The notes: generated by a model not told the origin, from the sequence alone. 64,000 bases of DNA from Acetoanaerobium noterae (GCF_900168025.1 NZ_FUYN01000008.1:1-64000), one strand, 5' to 3'. Shown: positions 18,670-29,715, counted from the first letter of the stretch. Numbers and translations are program-made.

Positions 18670-19293
18670 TTACTTAGAGTAAAGCTCTACGATTAGATGT
18701 TCTGCTACTTCAAGGTCAATATCTTCTCTTGTAGGATTTGCAACCATTTTAGCACTCATCGACTCAAGATTTACATCAAGCCACTTAGGAGCTACTCTTG
18801 TAGAGTTTTCAACTAATGACTTAATTTTTACAGATGATCTTGAAGTTTCTTTTACTGTTATAACATCTCCAACGCTGATTGTCATAGAAGGAATATTAGC
18901 TTTGTGTCCATTAAGATTAAAATGTCCATGTCTTACTAATTGTCTAGCTTCTTTTCTAGAAGCAGCTAGTCCCATTCTATATACTACGTTGTCTAATCTT
19001 CTTTCTAAAAGGTTAAGTAGGTTTTCACCCGCCATACCTTGCATTTTTTCTGCACGCTCAAAAGTTAATCTGAACTGAGTCTCTAAAACTCCATATATTC
19101 TTTTAACTTTTTGCTTTTCTCTTAATTGCTCTCCGTAGTTAGAAACTTTCTTTCTTCCTTGACCATGTTGTCCAGGAGCATATGCTCTTTTAGCAAATGC
19201 ACATTTATCTGTATAGCATCTGTCACCTTTAAGGAATAGCTTCATTCCTTCTCTACGGCAAAGTCTGCATGATGAATCAGTATATCTTGCCAC
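18670..19293 (-). CDS. rpsD: 30S ribosomal protein S4
   Basis: A 207-residue S4 with an S4 RNA-binding domain near residues 97-160 ([28 protein letters not shown]). The N-terminus keeps C9, C12, C26 and C31, the zinc-binding form. S4 nucleates small-subunit assembly. It is in the rpsM-rpsK-rpsD-rpoA-rplQ order. Confidence 0.98.
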   Translation of the reverse strand: MARYTDSSCRLCRREGMKLFLKGDRCYTDKCAFAKRAYAPGQHGQGRKKVSNYGEQLREKQKVKRIYGVLETQFRLTFERAEKMQGMAGENLLNLLERRLDNVVYRMGLAASRKEARQLVRHGHFNLNGHKANIPSMTISVGDVITVKETSRSSVKIKSLVENSTRVAPKWLDVNLESMSAKMVANPTREDIDLEVAEHLIVELYSK

Positions 19294-19313
19294 TTATATG
19301 ACACCTCCTTAAA

Positions 19314-19712
19314 TTAAACTCTTCTTCTTTTTGGCGGTCTGCATCCGTTGTGAGGAATTGGAGTAACGTCTTTAATCATTGTCACATCTAATCCTGCTGC
19401 TTGAAGCGCACGGATAGCTGCTTCTCTTCCTGCTCCAGGTCCTTTTACAAATACTTCTACAGATCTTAGTCCATGCTCCATAGCACCCTTAGTTGCTGTT
19501 TCTGCTGCCATTTGAGCGGCAAATGGAGTAGATTTTCTTGAGCCTTTGAATCCAAGCTGTCCTGCACTTGCCCAAGAAAGAGCATTTCCGTGAACATCAG
19601 TCAATGTAATAATAGTATTGTTAAAAGTTGACTGAATATGTGCGTGGCCTTTTTCTATGTTTTTACGTTCTCTTCTTTTTACACGCGTCACTTTTTTCTT
19701 TGGCTTAGCCAT
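19314..19712 (-). CDS. rpsK: 30S ribosomal protein S11
   Basis: A 132-residue S11 with the conserved [28 protein letters not shown] core, [18 protein letters not shown], and the C-terminal [16 protein letters not shown]. It sits in the platform of the small subunit. Spacing to rpsM is 32 bp. Confidence 0.98.
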   Translation of the reverse strand: MAKPKKKVTRVKRRERKNIEKGHAHIQSTFNNTIITLTDVHGNALSWASAGQLGFKGSRKSTPFAAQMAAETATKGAMEHGLRSVEVFVKGPGAGREAAIRALQAAGLDVTMIKDVTPIPHNGCRPPKRRRV

Positions 19713-19744
19713 TATTTTCCCTCCTTACTTTTTAAATAGAGACT

Positions 19745-20113
19745 TTATTTCTTCTTCTTACGACCAACAGTTCTCTTAGGACCTTTTCTAGTTCTTGCGT
19801 TAGTTTTAGTCTTTTGACCTCTAACTGGAAGTCCCTTCATATGTCTGATACCTCTGTAGCATCTGATATCTCTAAGTCTCTTAATGTTTAAAGAAATCTC
19901 TCTACGTAAATCTCCCTCTACGTTATAATTATCGATCTCTTTTCTTAATAGGTTAACTTCTTCCTCTGTTAAATCTTTGATTCTAGTATTTTCGTTAATA
20001 CCAGTTGCTGATAAGATTTGAGCAGAAGTATTCTTTCCTATTCCGAATATATATGTCAGACCAATTATTACTCTTTTTTCTCTTGGTAAGTCTACACCGG
20101 CGATACGAGCCAT
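19745..20113 (-). CDS. rpsM: 30S ribosomal protein S13
   Basis: A 122-residue S13 with N-terminal [25 protein letters not shown] (helix-hairpin-helix) and a basic C-terminal tail ending [10 protein letters not shown]. It is located in the head, contacting the large subunit and P-site tRNA. A 100-bp gap separates it from rpmJ. Confidence 0.98.
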   Translation of the reverse strand: MARIAGVDLPREKRVIIGLTYIFGIGKNTSAQILSATGINENTRIKDLTEEEVNLLRKEIDNYNVEGDLRREISLNIKRLRDIRCYRGIRHMKGLPVRGQKTKTNARTRKGPKRTVGRKKKK

Positions 20114-20212
20114 GTATTTACACCTCCTATTTTTACATTTGGACGTCGGATATGTTTTACATTATCCCAAAATTGTATTATATCAAATAATGATGTATTC
20201 TGTAAACAAATC

Positions 20213-20338
<126 letters not shown>

Positions 20339-20343
20339 TTAGG

Positions 20344-20562
20344 CTACTTCTTTCGCCAAGTAATTCTCCCTTTAGTAAGATCATAGGGAGAAAGTTCAAC
20401 AGTTACCTTGTCTCCAGGAAGTATTCTTATGAAGTGCATTCTTAATTTTCCTGAAATATGAGCTATAATTTCATGATCATTTTCTAGTTTAACTTTAAAC
20501 ATAGCATTAGGAAGTGCGTCAATTATCGTACCTTCCAATTCTATAACGTCTTTTTTGGACAT
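20344..20562 (-). CDS. infA: Translation initiation factor IF-1
   Basis: A 72-residue OB-fold protein with [37 protein letters not shown] and a C-terminal [11 protein letters not shown]. It binds the A site of the small subunit during initiation. It starts one base after the stop of the preceding KOW gene. Confidence 0.98.
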   Translation of the reverse strand: MSKKDVIELEGTIIDALPNAMFKVKLENDHEIIAHISGKLRMHFIRILPGDKVTVELSPYDLTKGRITWRKK

Positions 20563-20563
20563 A

Positions 20564-20851
20564 TTATACCTCCCTTATGTTAGAATATCCTAGCTTTTCA
20601 AGTTCTTTTCTTATAAAAGCATTTTGGCTTTGCAGGTCTTTGTAATTTATTTTATCCATATCTCCTGAAACGGCTGGCATTAATTTAAGATGCTTTAGCT
20701 TTTTAAGTTTAGGATTTTGAATTTTTCTAAGCTTACCATCAGAAATGAGTACATTCTTATCATCAACGATGCTGACAATTATAAAATATCTATTTTGATC
20801 TCTTCCTGAAATGCTTTTTACTATCTGACCTATCTGAATTTTCCCATTCAA
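20564..20851 (-). CDS. KOW-domain RNA-binding protein
   Basis: A 95-residue protein with a KOW-like N-terminus ([36 protein letters not shown]), the type seen in ribosomal proteins L14e/L6e/L27e. A gene of this type commonly lies between map and infA in Clostridia. RNA binding is inferred from the domain; no defined function is known to me. It is 13 bp after map. Confidence 0.82.
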   Translation of the reverse strand: MNGKIQIGQIVKSISGRDQNRYFIIVSIVDDKNVLISDGKLRKIQNPKLKKLKHLKLMPAVSGDMDKINYKDLQSQNAFIRKELEKLGYSNIREV

Positions 20852-20864
20852 GGCGTGACCTCCT

Positions 20865-21614
20865 CTATAGCGCTGTTAACAGCAGTGGCTGTTCACTGGT
20901 TATAGCAATGGTATGTTCGTAGTGAGCAGATTTTTTACCATCCAGCGTCACTGCAGTCCAACCGTCACCTAACACTTTAACCTTATAGGTTCCTTGATTT
21001 ACCATGGGTTCTATCGCCAACACCATGCCTTCTTGAAGTCTAGGACCTCTACCAGCTGGGCCGTAATTTGGAATCTGAGGCTCTTCATGTAGCTCTTTTC
21101 CAACACCATGTCCAACAAAGTCTTTAACTATAGAAAATCCATAACGCGTAGCATATACCTCAATAGCATGTGAAATATCCGATAGTCTATTCCCCACTAC
21201 AGCATGTTTGATTCCTTCATAAAAGCTTTGTCTGGTTACATCTATCAAAAGTTTATCATTTTCAGATATCTCGCCAACAGGATGTGTTTTTGCAGCATCT
21301 CCATGATAGCCTTTATAAAATGCTCCAATATCAATACTTATAATGTCACCATTTTTCAGTATGATATCTTTTGATGGTATTCCGTGAACTACAACTTCAT
21401 TTAATGAAGCGCAGATGCTTCCAGAAAATCCACCATATCCTTTAAAAGAAGGAATCGCATTATACTTGGTTATATTTTTTTCTGCTATTTGATCTAGCTC
21501 ATAAGTGCTAATGCCTTCTTTAATCGCATCTCTTATGATTTCATGAGTTTCAGCAACTATTTTTCCAGCATCTCTTAATAGCTCAACTTCATGTTTTGAT
21601 TTTATAATAATCAT
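20865..21614 (-). CDS. map: Methionine aminopeptidase, type I
   Basis: A 249-residue metalloprotease that removes initiator methionine. Metal ligands are seen in order: D in [21 protein letters not shown] (two aspartates), H in [15 protein letters not shown] in VLAIEPMV and E in YEHTIAIT. The ATG follows the adk stop codon with no gap, so re-initiation is likely. Standard secY-adk-map-infA order. Confidence 0.97.
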   Translation of the reverse strand: MIIIKSKHEVELLRDAGKIVAETHEIIRDAIKEGISTYELDQIAEKNITKYNAIPSFKGYGGFSGSICASLNEVVVHGIPSKDIILKNGDIISIDIGAFYKGYHGDAAKTHPVGEISENDKLLIDVTRQSFYEGIKHAVVGNRLSDISHAIEVYATRYGFSIVKDFVGHGVGKELHEEPQIPNYGPAGRGPRLQEGMVLAIEPMVNQGTYKVKVLGDGWTAVTLDGKKSAHYEHTIAITSEQPLLLTAL

Positions 21615-22265
21615 TTATTTTTCACTTCCCAAGGCACTTACTATATCCTCAAGCACCTTATTTATATCCTGCTGACCGTCAATAGTCACTAAGATATCTT
21701 TTTTCGTGTAGTAGTCAATAAGAGGTTGTGTTTCATTTAGATATACTTCAATTCTCTTTGATACTGTTTCTTCAGTGTCGTCAGATCTTTGGAAAAGTTC
21801 ACCTTGACATAAGTCGCAGATTCCTTCTTGCTTAGGCTTATTGAATTCTATGTGGTAAGTAGCTCCACAGTTTTTACAAATTCTTCTTCCTACAGCTCTG
21901 CCTACAAGTATACTTTTATCAACTTCTATATTGATTACTTTATCTAGCTTGGTATCCATTTTTTCAAGAGCAGTATCCAAAGCCTGAGCTTGGTTTTCTG
22001 TTCTTGGGAATCCATCTAGTAAGAAGCCTTCACTTGCATCAGCTTCTTTTAGTCTATCTTCAACAATCGCTACTACAAGTTCATCTGGTACAAGTAATCC
22101 TTTATCCATATATTCTTTAGCTTTTCTTCCAAGCTCAGTGTTTTCTTTAATGTTTTTTCTAAAGATATCACCAGTAGAAATATGAGGCACTTTGTATCTA
22201 TCTACGATCCCAGAAGCTTGTGTACCTTTTCCAGCCCCTGGAGGTCCTAAAAGTATTAATCTCAT
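21615..22265 (-). CDS. adk: Adenylate kinase
   Basis: A 216-residue enzyme (ATP + AMP = 2 ADP). The P-loop is MRLILLGPPGAGKGTQ. The long LID includes a zinc knuckle with CKNCGATYH and CDLCQG, the form common in Gram-positives. The start is taken at the ATG giving MRLILL, with GGAG nine bases upstream, rather than an in-frame codon 30 bp earlier. Confidence 0.97.
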   Translation of the reverse strand: MRLILLGPPGAGKGTQASGIVDRYKVPHISTGDIFRKNIKENTELGRKAKEYMDKGLLVPDELVVAIVEDRLKEADASEGFLLDGFPRTENQAQALDTALEKMDTKLDKVINIEVDKSILVGRAVGRRICKNCGATYHIEFNKPKQEGICDLCQGELFQRSDDTEETVSKRIEVYLNETQPLIDYYTKKDILVTIDGQQDINKVLEDIVSALGSEK

Positions 22266-22301
22266 CTTTTCATCTCCTAGGAATGCTCCGATCATTGGAG
22301 T

Positions 22302-23576
22302 TTATTTTAAAAAGCCTTGATAATGTCTCATTACCATTTGCGCTTCAATTTGCTTCATTGTTTCAATAGCAACACCGACAACAATCAGTAATGATGTTCC
22401 GCCAAATCTAAACGGTATGTTAGTTGCCGCATAAATGATAGTTGGTAGGGAAGCTATTAATGCTAAGAAAACTGCTCCTGCAAGTGTCAATCTGTTAAGT
22501 ACTCTTGCTAAATATTCCTCTGTAGATTTTCCTGGTCTTATTCCTGGAATGAATCCATTTGAGTTTTTCATATTTTCTGCAACTTCGTCAGGTTTAAACG
22601 TAATTGATATATAGAAATATGTGAAGAATACTACTAGTAGGAATTCCATAAGTGTATATACATAGATTCCTGGGTTTCCACTTGCTGTGAACCATTTTGA
22701 GACAAATGCCTGATACTCAGGATTTTTTATAAATATACCTAGAGTCTGTGGGAATGCAAGTAGAGATACTGCAAAGATTACAGGTATTACTCCAGCTTGA
22801 TTTACTTTTAGAGGGATGTGCGTTGATTGACCTCCGTAAGTTTTTCTTCCTACAACTCTTTTTGCATATTGAACAGGTATTTTTCTAACTCCCTGAAGCA
22901 CTAGGATAACACCTACTATTATAGCTACAGAGATTATTAAAAATACACCTACTTGAATAAAATTAAGCTCTCCAGACTTTACAAGTTCAAAAGTTTGAAC
23001 AGTAGCCTGTGGTATTCTAGATACAATACCAGCGAAGATTAAAAGTGAAATTCCGTTTCCAATGCCTTTTTCGGTAATTTGCTCTCCAAGCCACATCAAA
23101 AATGCTGTTCCTGCTGTAAGAGTTAAAACTACGCTTATTTTACTAAGTATAGAATCCGAAACAAGGGCACTGTTAAAGAATCCAATTCCAATAGCAGTAG
23201 CCTGAATAAGTGCTAATACTACTGTAAGATATCTAGTGTACTGAAGAATTTTCTTTCTTCCCTCTTCACCAGATTTCTGCATGTCTTCAAGTGCAGGTAT
23301 AGCAACTGTCAAAAGTTGAATTACTATCGATGATGTAATGTACGGCGTGATGCTCAGCGCAAAGATCGTAAAATTACTAAATGCTCCTCCAGCTACGATA
23401 TCATAAAAAGATAGTATGCCTGCCTGTTGAGAAATCATTTGTTTTATTACATCGACGTTTATTCCTGGAACAGGAATTGCTGTACCTATTCTAAATACTA
23501 CCAGCATTAAAAAGGTAAATACCAATTTTTTTCTTAAATCCGGTATCTTAAGAGCATTTTGAAGTGTCTTAAACAT
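22302..23576 (-). CDS. secY: Preprotein translocase subunit SecY
   Basis: The 424-residue channel of the Sec translocon has about ten membrane helices, the plug region (GAFSNFTIFALSITPYITSSIVIQLL) and the cytoplasmic loop YAKRVVGRKTYGGQSTHIPLK. The ATG overlaps the rplO stop by one base (TAATG). Confidence 0.98.
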   Translation of the reverse strand: MFKTLQNALKIPDLRKKLVFTFLMLVVFRIGTAIPVPGINVDVIKQMISQQAGILSFYDIVAGGAFSNFTIFALSITPYITSSIVIQLLTVAIPALEDMQKSGEEGRKKILQYTRYLTVVLALIQATAIGIGFFNSALVSDSILSKISVVLTLTAGTAFLMWLGEQITEKGIGNGISLLIFAGIVSRIPQATVQTFELVKSGELNFIQVGVFLIISVAIIVGVILVLQGVRKIPVQYAKRVVGRKTYGGQSTHIPLKVNQAGVIPVIFAVSLLAFPQTLGIFIKNPEYQAFVSKWFTASGNPGIYVYTLMEFLLVVFFTYFYISITFKPDEVAENMKNSNGFIPGIRPGKSTEEYLARVLNRLTLAGAVFLALIASLPTIIYAATNIPFRFGGTSLLIVVGVAIETMKQIEAQMVMRHYQGFLK

Positions 23577-24022
23577 TAGATCACCTCGGCCTTTCCTCCA
23601 GCGGCTTCTATCTTCTCTGCAGCTGATTTTGTGAACTTATTTGCTTTGATTGTAAGTTTCTTTTCTATGCTGCCATTTCCTAGTATCTTAACGCCATCTT
23701 TTTCGATTTTTCTGATGATTCCAGTCTCTTTTAAAAGCTCTGGTGTAACTTCAGTTCCATCTTCAAAGGCATTTAACTTATCTACATTTAAGATTGTATA
23801 TCTAGCTTCGAATTCGAAGTTATTAAATCCTCTTTTAGGAAGTCTTCTATATAGAGGCATCTGTCCACCCTCAAATCCAGGTCTAACTCCTCCACCTGAA
23901 CGTGACCATTGACCGTCTTGTCCTCTACCTGCAGTTTTACCTTGACCAGTCGCAGTACCTCTACCGATTCTTCTCTTAGCTCTAACTGCGCCTTTAGCTG
24001 GTTTTAACTCGTGTAGTTTCAT
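23576..24022 (-). CDS. rplO: 50S ribosomal protein L15
   Basis: A 148-residue L15. The ATG giving [11 protein letters not shown] is the start, with AGGAGG eight bases upstream; a GTG nine bases earlier overlaps that site. Glycine- and arginine-rich N-terminus [19 protein letters not shown] is typical. It is coupled to secY. Confidence 0.97.
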   Translation of the reverse strand: MKLHELKPAKGAVRAKRRIGRGTATGQGKTAGRGQDGQWSRSGGGVRPGFEGGQMPLYRRLPKRGFNNFEFEARYTILNVDKLNAFEDGTEVTPELLKETGIIRKIEKDGVKILGNGSIEKKLTIKANKFTKSAAEKIEAAGGKAEVI

Positions 24023-24041
24023 TCCTTGCACCTCCTTTTGC

Positions 24042-24221
24042 TTAAGCTTCTTCTACTTTCACAAGATGTTTTACTACTTCAATCATACCTCTGATTTGAG
24101 CGTTATCAGGCTTTTCTACTGTTTGCTCTCTCTTAGTAAGTCCAAGAGCTGTTACAGTTTTTCTCTGATTTGGCTTTGTAGCTATTACACTTTTTACAAG
24201 CGTTATTTTTAGTTTTGCCAT
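24042..24221 (-). CDS. rpmD: 50S ribosomal protein L30
   Basis: A 59-residue protein beginning [20 protein letters not shown] and ending in HLVKVEEA; the internal [21 protein letters not shown] is diagnostic. It lies between rpsE and rplO, 12 bp after rpsE, with a GGAGGCG site before the ATG. Confidence 0.96.
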   Translation of the reverse strand: MAKLKITLVKSVIATKPNQRKTVTALGLTKREQTVEKPDNAQIRGMIEVVKHLVKVEEA

Positions 24222-24233
24222 TTCTTTCGCCTC

Positions 24234-24740
24234 CTAACCTAAAAGATCTTCTACTTTTTTACCTCTTAGGGTTGCTACGTCTTCGATTTTTCTAAGTGAA
24301 GCAAGACCTTGCATTGTTGCGTTAACAACGTTTCTCGCATTGTTTGTTCCTAGTGATTTAGATCTAACGTCTTTAAGACCAGCTAGCTCTAACACGTCAC
24401 GAACAGGTCCACCTGCGATAACTCCAGTACCTTCTTTAGCTGGCATGATAAGAACATTTCCTGCTCCGTATCTTCCTTGGATTCTGTGAGGTACAGTAGT
24501 TCCAACTATAGGAACTGTGATAAGGTTCTTCTTAGCGTCTTCCACTGCCTTACGAATAGCCTCAGGTACTTCCATAGCTTTTCCAGTACCGATCCCTACG
24601 TGTCCGTTTCTGTCTCCAACAACTACAAGCGCAGCAAATCTAAAGTTTCTACCACCTTTAACAACTTTTGTTACTCTTCTTATGTCAATAACTTTTTCTT
24701 CGATATCTAGTTGTCTAGCATCTATTGGCTTTTTAAGCAT
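24234..24740 (-). CDS. rpsE: 30S ribosomal protein S5
   Basis: A 168-residue S5 with the double-stranded RNA-binding-like N-terminal domain ([27 protein letters not shown]) and C-terminal [22 protein letters not shown]. It contributes to decoding accuracy. Follows rplR by 16 bp. Confidence 0.98.
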   Translation of the reverse strand: MLKKPIDARQLDIEEKVIDIRRVTKVVKGGRNFRFAALVVVGDRNGHVGIGTGKAMEVPEAIRKAVEDAKKNLITVPIVGTTVPHRIQGRYGAGNVLIMPAKEGTGVIAGGPVRDVLELAGLKDVRSKSLGTNNARNVVNATMQGLASLRKIEDVATLRGKKVEDLLG

Positions 24741-24756
24741 CTTATCCCCTCCTTTT

Positions 24757-25125
24757 TTAGAATTTCAATCCAGCTTCTCTTGCGGCTTCTGCAAGCTCTT
24801 GAATTCTTCCGTGATAAATATATCCTCCTCTGTCAAATACGACAGTATCGATTCCTTTTTCTAAAGCTCTTTTTGCAGCAAGCTCTCCAACTTTTTTAGC
24901 AGCGTCTTTGTTGCTTGTGCTTGAAAGAGTTCCTTTTAATTCTTTATCAATCGTAGAAGCGGATACAAGGGTAATTCTGTTTATATCATCAACGATTTGT
25001 ACATAAATATTATTAGTACTTCTGTACACGTTAAGTCTTGGTCTTTCAGGAGTTCCCTTTACCGTTTTACGCACTCTCTTGTGTCTAGCAATACGGTTTG
25101 CGTTTTTATCTACCTTCTTGAACAA
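24757..25125 (-). CDS. rplR: 50S ribosomal protein L18
   Basis: A 122-residue L18, the 5S rRNA-binding protein. Diagnostic parts are [29 protein letters not shown] and the C-terminal [26 protein letters not shown]. Nineteen bp after rplF. Confidence 0.98.
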   Translation of the reverse strand: MFKKVDKNANRIARHKRVRKTVKGTPERPRLNVYRSTNNIYVQIVDDINRITLVSASTIDKELKGTLSSTSNKDAAKKVGELAAKRALEKGIDTVVFDRGGYIYHGRIQELAEAAREAGLKF

Positions 25126-25144
25126 CTTTCTTCACTCCTTTCCT

Positions 25145-25687
25145 TTATTTCTTACCTGTCTTACCTTCTTTACGTCTTACATATTCTCCAGAGTAACGGA
25201 TTCCTTTGCCTTTGTATGGCTCTGGCTCTCTCCATGCTCTTACTTTAGCAGCATAGTTACCAACTAATTGCTTGTTGATTCCTTTGATTAAAATCTCTGT
25301 TTGAGACGGAACTTCAACTTCAATGCCATCTGGATCTTCCATTTCAACTGGGTGTGAGAATCCTAAGCTAAGTACTAGTTTCTTTCCTTGCTTAGCAGCT
25401 CTGTATCCAACTCCAACTATTTCAAGTTTCTTTGAGTATCCTTCTGTTACGCCTATTATCATGTTGTCAATAAGTGTTCTAGAAAGACCATGTAATGATC
25501 TATGCTTCTTATTGTCAGTAGGTCTAGTAACAACTAGCTCACCTTCATTAAGTTCAATCTTAAGATCTTTTGAAATTTGCTCAGTTAATGTTCCCTTAGG
25601 TCCTTTAACTGTAACTAGGTTTTTATCATCTATTTTAACTTCTACACCGCTTGGAACGGTTATAGGTTTACGTCCTATTCTTGACAT
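25145..25687 (-). CDS. rplF: 50S ribosomal protein L6
   Basis: A 180-residue L6 made of two repeated domains, starting [17 protein letters not shown] and ending with the signature [27 protein letters not shown]. It sits near the factor-binding site. Confidence 0.98.
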   Translation of the reverse strand: MSRIGRKPITVPSGVEVKIDDKNLVTVKGPKGTLTEQISKDLKIELNEGELVVTRPTDNKKHRSLHGLSRTLIDNMIIGVTEGYSKKLEIVGVGYRAAKQGKKLVLSLGFSHPVEMEDPDGIEVEVPSQTEILIKGINKQLVGNYAAKVRAWREPEPYKGKGIRYSGEYVRRKEGKTGKK

Positions 25688-25710
25688 TTAGGCACCTCCT
25701 TTGCATAAGT

Positions 25711-26109
25711 TTACCATACGTAGCAGATTACTTCTCCACCTACGCCAAGCTCTCTAGCTTGCTTATCTGTTACAATTCCTTTTGAAGTAGATATTACTGA
25801 TATTCCAATACCGTTAAGTACTTTTGGAACATTGTTTCTATCAGCGTATACTCTCATACCTGGCTTAGAAATTTTCTTTATTCCAGTAATAACTTTCTCA
25901 CCATTTTTGCCATACTTAAGCTGCATTCTAATAAGTCCTTGCTTACCATCTTCGATTACGTCGTAACCTTTGATGTATCCTTCTTCTAAAAGAATTCTGG
26001 CAATTTCCTTTTTTATATTTGAAGCAGGTATGTCAACTGTATCGTGTTGTACCGAGCTTGCGTTTCTTACACGTGTTAGCATATCTGCAATTGGATCTGT
26101 CATTGTCAT
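25711..26109 (-). CDS. rpsH: 30S ribosomal protein S8
   Basis: A 132-residue S8 with [34 protein letters not shown] and the C-terminal [22 protein letters not shown]. The first ATG (MTMTDP) has GGAGG nine bases upstream and is kept; M3 is possible. Confidence 0.98.
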   Translation of the reverse strand: MTMTDPIADMLTRVRNASSVQHDTVDIPASNIKKEIARILLEEGYIKGYDVIEDGKQGLIRMQLKYGKNGEKVITGIKKISKPGMRVYADRNNVPKVLNGIGISVISTSKGIVTDKQARELGVGGEVICYVW

Positions 26110-26132
26110 GATCTTTTACCTCCTTCCATGTA

Positions 26133-26318
26133 TTACCAAGAAGCTTTTCTTACTCCTGGTATTTGGCCTTTGTATGCTAATTCTCTAAAGCATATACGGC
26201 AAATTCCGAATTTTCTTAGTACCGCATGAGGTCTACCGCATAGATTGCATCTTGTGTATTCTCTAGTTTGGTACTTTTGCTTTTTTTGTTGCTTAAGGAT
26301 CATTGCTTTTTTTGCCAC
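26133..26318 (-). CDS. rpsN: 30S ribosomal protein S14, zinc-binding type
   Basis: A 61-residue short S14. C24, C27, C40 and C43 (RCNLCGRPH and [10 protein letters not shown]) form the zinc site. This is the form of the paralogue called rpsZ in Bacillus. Lies between rplE and rpsH. Confidence 0.97.
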   Translation of the reverse strand: MAKKAMILKQQKKQKYQTREYTRCNLCGRPHAVLRKFGICRICFRELAYKGQIPGVRKASW

Positions 26319-26333
26319 GATTTTCCCTCCTTT

Positions 26334-26876
26334 TTACTTTGCAAAAGGCATTCCGATTAGTCTAAGTAGCTCTCTTGCTTCTTCGTCGGTTTTTGCAGTT
26401 GTTACAAATATGATATCCATACCTCTAACCTTATCTACTTTATCATATTCGATTTCTGGGAAAATAAGTTGCTCTTTAATTCCAAGCGCATAGTTTCCTC
26501 TTCCGTCGAAAGCATCTTTACTTACACCTCTAAAGTCACGTACCCTTGGAAGTGATATGTTTACTAGTTTATCAACGAAGTAATACATATTATCTCCTCT
26601 AAGAGTAACTTTTGCTCCGATTGGCATTCCTTCTCTTATCTTGAAGTTAGCAACAGATTTTCTTGATTTTGTTGTAACTGCTTTTTGTCCAGCTATCTTT
26701 TCAAGTTCAGCTATAGCAACGTCAAGTATTTTAGCGTTGTCTTTCGCCTCACCGATACCCATGTTGATTATTACTTTTTCAAGCTTAGGAACTTCCATTA
26801 CATTGCTGTAGTTGAATTTTTCCATAAGTGCTTTTATGATCTCTTGATCGTATTTAACTTTTAGTCTTGAAGCCAC
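26334..26876 (-). CDS. rplE: 50S ribosomal protein L5
   Basis: A 180-residue L5 that binds 5S rRNA in the central protuberance. Diagnostic parts are [24 protein letters not shown] and [26 protein letters not shown]. Follows rplX by 26 bp. Confidence 0.98.
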   Translation of the reverse strand: MASRLKVKYDQEIIKALMEKFNYSNVMEVPKLEKVIINMGIGEAKDNAKILDVAIAELEKIAGQKAVTTKSRKSVANFKIREGMPIGAKVTLRGDNMYYFVDKLVNISLPRVRDFRGVSKDAFDGRGNYALGIKEQLIFPEIEYDKVDKVRGMDIIFVTTAKTDEEARELLRLIGMPFAK

Positions 26877-26902
26877 GTGATTCTGCCTCCTTTCAAACTA
26901 TA

Positions 26903-27211
26903 TTATATTTGCTCTCCTGATTTCTTAGATATACGAACTTTATCTCCGTTTTCTAATTTCTTCATTCCAACTCTAACACCTTTTCCAGCTTTAGCATCGA
27001 AAAGCATTACGTTAGATACATGAATAGGTTGTTCTATGTGTATAATTCCACCCTGAGGGTTTTTTTGGTTTGGTTTTTGGTGTTTAGTAGCTACGTTAAC
27101 GCCTTCTACAAGAACTTTATCTTTTGAAGTGATAACTTCTAGCACTTTACCTTTTTTACCTTTATCTTTTCCGCTTATTACTACTACGGTATCTCCACTT
27201 TTAATACGCAC
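26903..27211 (-). CDS. rplX: 50S ribosomal protein L24 (GTG start)
   Basis: A 102-residue KOW protein beginning with a GTG codon read as MRIKSGDTVVVISGKDKGKKG. AAGGAGGT lies nine bases upstream of the GTG. A longer frame from 27250 would overlap rplN and spans the binding site, so it is rejected. L24 initiates large-subunit assembly. Confidence 0.95.
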   Translation of the reverse strand: MRIKSGDTVVVISGKDKGKKGKVLEVITSKDKVLVEGVNVATKHQKPNQKNPQGGIIHIEQPIHVSNVMLFDAKAGKGVRVGMKKLENGDKVRISKKSGEQI

Positions 27212-27230
27212 TCTTATGACACCTCCTTGA

Positions 27231-27599
27231 TTATAGAACTTCTGGTGCAAGGGAAACGATCTTCATGAACTGCTTATCTCTAAGCTCTCTTGCTACAGGT
27301 CCAAATATACGTGTTCCTGTTGGAGTTTTATCATCTTTTATAATTACTGCAGCGTTCTCATCAAATTTGATGTAGCTACCATCTTTTCTTCTAAGTCCTT
27401 GCTTTGAGCGTACTATAACCGCCTTTACTACTTTACCTTTTTTAACAACTCCGCCTGGTGTTGCACTTTTAACTGAAGCAACGATAACGTCTCCGATGTT
27501 TCCTGACTTTCTCTTAGATCCGCCAAGTACTCTAATGCAAAGAATCTCCTTAGCTCCAGAGTTGTCAGCAACCTTAAGTCGTGTTTCTTGTTGTATCAT
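27231..27599 (-). CDS. rplN: 50S ribosomal protein L14
   Basis: A 122-residue L14 with [28 protein letters not shown] and the closing [24 protein letters not shown]. It takes part in the intersubunit bridge. Position between rpsQ and rplX is standard. Confidence 0.98.
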   Translation of the reverse strand: MIQQETRLKVADNSGAKEILCIRVLGGSKRKSGNIGDVIVASVKSATPGGVVKKGKVVKAVIVRSKQGLRRKDGSYIKFDENAAVIIKDDKTPTGTRIFGPVARELRDKQFMKIVSLAPEVL

Positions 27600-27627
27600 T
27601 ATAATACCTCCTCTCTGCTAATTCGAA

Positions 27628-27888
27628 TTATTCAGCAGCTCTTTCTACTACTTCCACAATTCTCCATCTTTTATCTTTTGAAAGAGGACGAGTCTCCATT
27701 ATTTTGACTCTGTCACCTATTTTGCATGTATTTTCCTCGTCATGAGCTTTATACTTAACAGTTTTCTTAACTGCTTTTCCATATAGAGGATGACGTACTA
27801 GTTCTACTATAGATACTACAACAGTCTTATCCATTTTGTCTGAAGTAACATATCCAATTCTTGTTTTTCTAGTTGTTTCTCTTTTCAT
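27628..27888 (-). CDS. rpsQ: 30S ribosomal protein S17
   Basis: An 86-residue OB-fold protein with [32 protein letters not shown] and the closing [18 protein letters not shown]. Follows rpmC by 23 bp. Confidence 0.98.
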   Translation of the reverse strand: MKRETTRKTRIGYVTSDKMDKTVVVSIVELVRHPLYGKAVKKTVKYKAHDEENTCKIGDRVKIMETRPLSKDKRWRIVEVVERAAE

Positions 27889-27911
27889 TTATATCCTCCT
27901 TTCCCAAAGGC

Positions 27912-28109
27912 TTATGCGTTAGCCTTTTGTTTTTCGTTAAGGATGGTCTTAACACGTGCAATATCTTTTCTTATAAATCTTAATTTCACTGGATTGTCTA
28001 GCTGTCCTGTAGCCAACTGGAAACGAAGGTTAAAGAGTTCACCTTTAAGTTCGTTGAGTTTAGATCCAAGTTCAATAACAGTCATATCTCTTAACTCTTT
28101 AGCTTTCAT
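27912..28109 (-). CDS. rpmC: 50S ribosomal protein L29
   Basis: A 65-residue helical protein, [20 protein letters not shown] at the start and [17 protein letters not shown] near the end. The ATG at 28109 is chosen over an upstream GTG at 28121 because GGTGG is correctly spaced for it. It overlaps the rplP stop by 11 nt. Confidence 0.96.
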   Translation of the reverse strand: MKAKELRDMTVIELGSKLNELKGELFNLRFQLATGQLDNPVKLRFIRKDIARVKTILNEKQKANA

Positions 28110-28542
28110 CAGCTTCACCACCCTTTACTTCTGTTTCCTCACGCTTCACAAATTTACATTTAATAGGTAATTTGTGCATAGCTAGTCTCATAGCTTCTCT
28201 TGCTCTTTCCTCTGATACCCCTGACATTTCAAACATTACTCTACCAGGCTTTACTACTGCTACCCAGTACTCAGGTGAACCTTTACCAGCACCCATACGA
28301 GTTTCAGCCGGTTTTTGTGTTACAGGCTTATGAGGGAATATTTTTATCCATACCTTACCGCCTCTTCTTACTGATCTGTTAATAGCGATACGGGCTGCTT
28401 CTATTTGATTCGATGTGATCCAAGCTGGCTCAAGTGCCACTAGGCCATAATCACCGTATGTTATGGTATTACCTTTTTGAGCTTTACCTGCCATACTGCC
28501 TCTATGAACTCTACGACGCTTAACTCTTTTTGGCATTAACAT
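28099..28542 (-). CDS. rplP: 50S ribosomal protein L16
   Basis: A 147-residue L16 starting [19 protein letters not shown], with the [31 protein letters not shown] core that lines the A-site tRNA path. It has an acidic C-terminus (GGEADES). Follows rpsC by 27 bp. Confidence 0.98.
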   Translation of the reverse strand: MLMPKRVKRRRVHRGSMAGKAQKGNTITYGDYGLVALEPAWITSNQIEAARIAINRSVRRGGKVWIKIFPHKPVTQKPAETRMGAGKGSPEYWVAVVKPGRVMFEMSGVSEERAREAMRLAMHKLPIKCKFVKREETEVKGGEADES

Positions 28543-28569
28543 ATTTTTTCCTCCTTCCTCTAATTAGGA

Positions 28570-29361
28570 CTAATTACTAGAAGGTCTTGGGGTTCTTTGA
28601 GAATTTCTTCTGTCTCCTTGACCGCCTTGTCCTCTATCATTTCTTCTATTAAATCCGTCATCTCTTCTTCTTGGTTTTTTCTTCTCTTCTTTAGGCATAA
28701 CTGAGTCTAATTCTCTTTTTGGTCCTTTTCTTGTAGGAAGAATTTCTCCTTTACAAATCCAAACCTTAACGCCTAGTTTTCCGTAAGTAGTATCTGCTTC
28801 TGCAAATCCATAATCGATGTCTGCTCTAAGTGTATGAAGTGGCACGTTTCCTTCTGAATATCCTTCAGTTCTAGCCATCTCTGCTCCACCAAGTCTTCCT
28901 GATGTAGAAACCTTGATACCTTTAGCTCCAGATCTCATAGCTCTTTGCATAGCTTGTTTCATAGCTCTTCTAAAAGCAACACGTCTTTCAAGTGCAAGTG
29001 CTATATTTTCAGCTACTAGTTGAGAATCAATTTCTGGTCTTTTAACCTCAAGAATATTAACAAAAGCTTGTTTACCAGTCATTTTTTCAACTTCGTTTTT
29101 GATTTCTTCGATGCCTTGTCCACCTTTTCCTATAACCATTCCTGGTTTAGCAGTAAAGATGTTTAATTTCACTTTATTTCCTGATCTTTCGATTTCTATT
29201 TTAGGAACGCCTGACAAATAAAGCTTCTTCTTTAATACTTTTCTGATTTTAAAATCTTCCTGTAAAAAAGCTGCGAAGTCTCCTTTATTTGCAAACCATT
29301 TTGAATCCCAGTCTTTATTAATACCGACTCTAAGTCCATGTGGGTTTACTTTTTGACCCAT
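28570..29361 (-). CDS. rpsC: 30S ribosomal protein S3 with long C-terminal tail
   Basis: A 263-residue S3, about 40 residues longer than the usual 215-225. The first 220 residues are standard: [22 protein letters not shown] domain with [12 protein letters not shown], and [18 protein letters not shown]. The tail (about 225-263) is Arg/Asn/Gly/Gln-rich ([20 protein letters not shown]) and presumably disordered. S3 lines the mRNA entry channel, so the tail could touch incoming mRNA; that is inference. Confidence 0.97.
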   Translation of the reverse strand: MGQKVNPHGLRVGINKDWDSKWFANKGDFAAFLQEDFKIRKVLKKKLYLSGVPKIEIERSGNKVKLNIFTAKPGMVIGKGGQGIEEIKNEVEKMTGKQAFVNILEVKRPEIDSQLVAENIALALERRVAFRRAMKQAMQRAMRSGAKGIKVSTSGRLGGAEMARTEGYSEGNVPLHTLRADIDYGFAEADTTYGKLGVKVWICKGEILPTRKGPKRELDSVMPKEEKKKPRRRDDGFNRRNDRGQGGQGDRRNSQRTPRPSSN

Positions 29362-29382
29362 TCTTTTCCCTCCTATCTACTA

Positions 29383-29715
29383 TTATCTTTCTCTTACAAC
29401 AACGCCAATATGACTTGTTCTTTTTCTTATTCCAGTTGCTCTACCTTGAGCTCTTGGCATAAATCTCTTAAGCGTTGGTCCTTGGTTTGCGTAAACTTCA
29501 GAAACATAGAGTTTTTTAGGGTCCATATTCATATTGTTTTCCGCATTTGCAGCAGCTGATTTTACAACCTTAGCAATGATACCCGCGCTTTTTTGCGGCA
29601 TGTATTTTAATATTGCAAGTGCTTCGTCTACATTTTTGCCTCTAACTAAAGAGCAAATTTGTCCAGCTTTACGCGGAGAAGTTCTTACATATTTAGCTAT
29701 CGCTTTAGCTTCCAT
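29383..29715 (-). CDS. rplV: 50S ribosomal protein L22
   Basis: A 110-residue L22 with [30 protein letters not shown]. The extended hairpin [21 protein letters not shown] reaches into the exit tunnel. Follows rpsS by 31 bp. Confidence 0.98.
   Translation of the reverse strand: MEAKAIAKYVRTSPRKAGQICSLVRGKNVDEALAILKYMPQKSAGIIAKVVKSAAANAENNMNMDPKKLYVSEVYANQGPTLKRFMPRAQGRATGIRKRTSHIGVVVRER

Noticed and set aside
24517-24864. 115-codon plus-strand frame opposite rpsE/rplR
   Set aside because: It is antisense to two conserved ribosomal genes, rich in Ser/Phe as expected for a shadow frame, and has no ribosome binding site.
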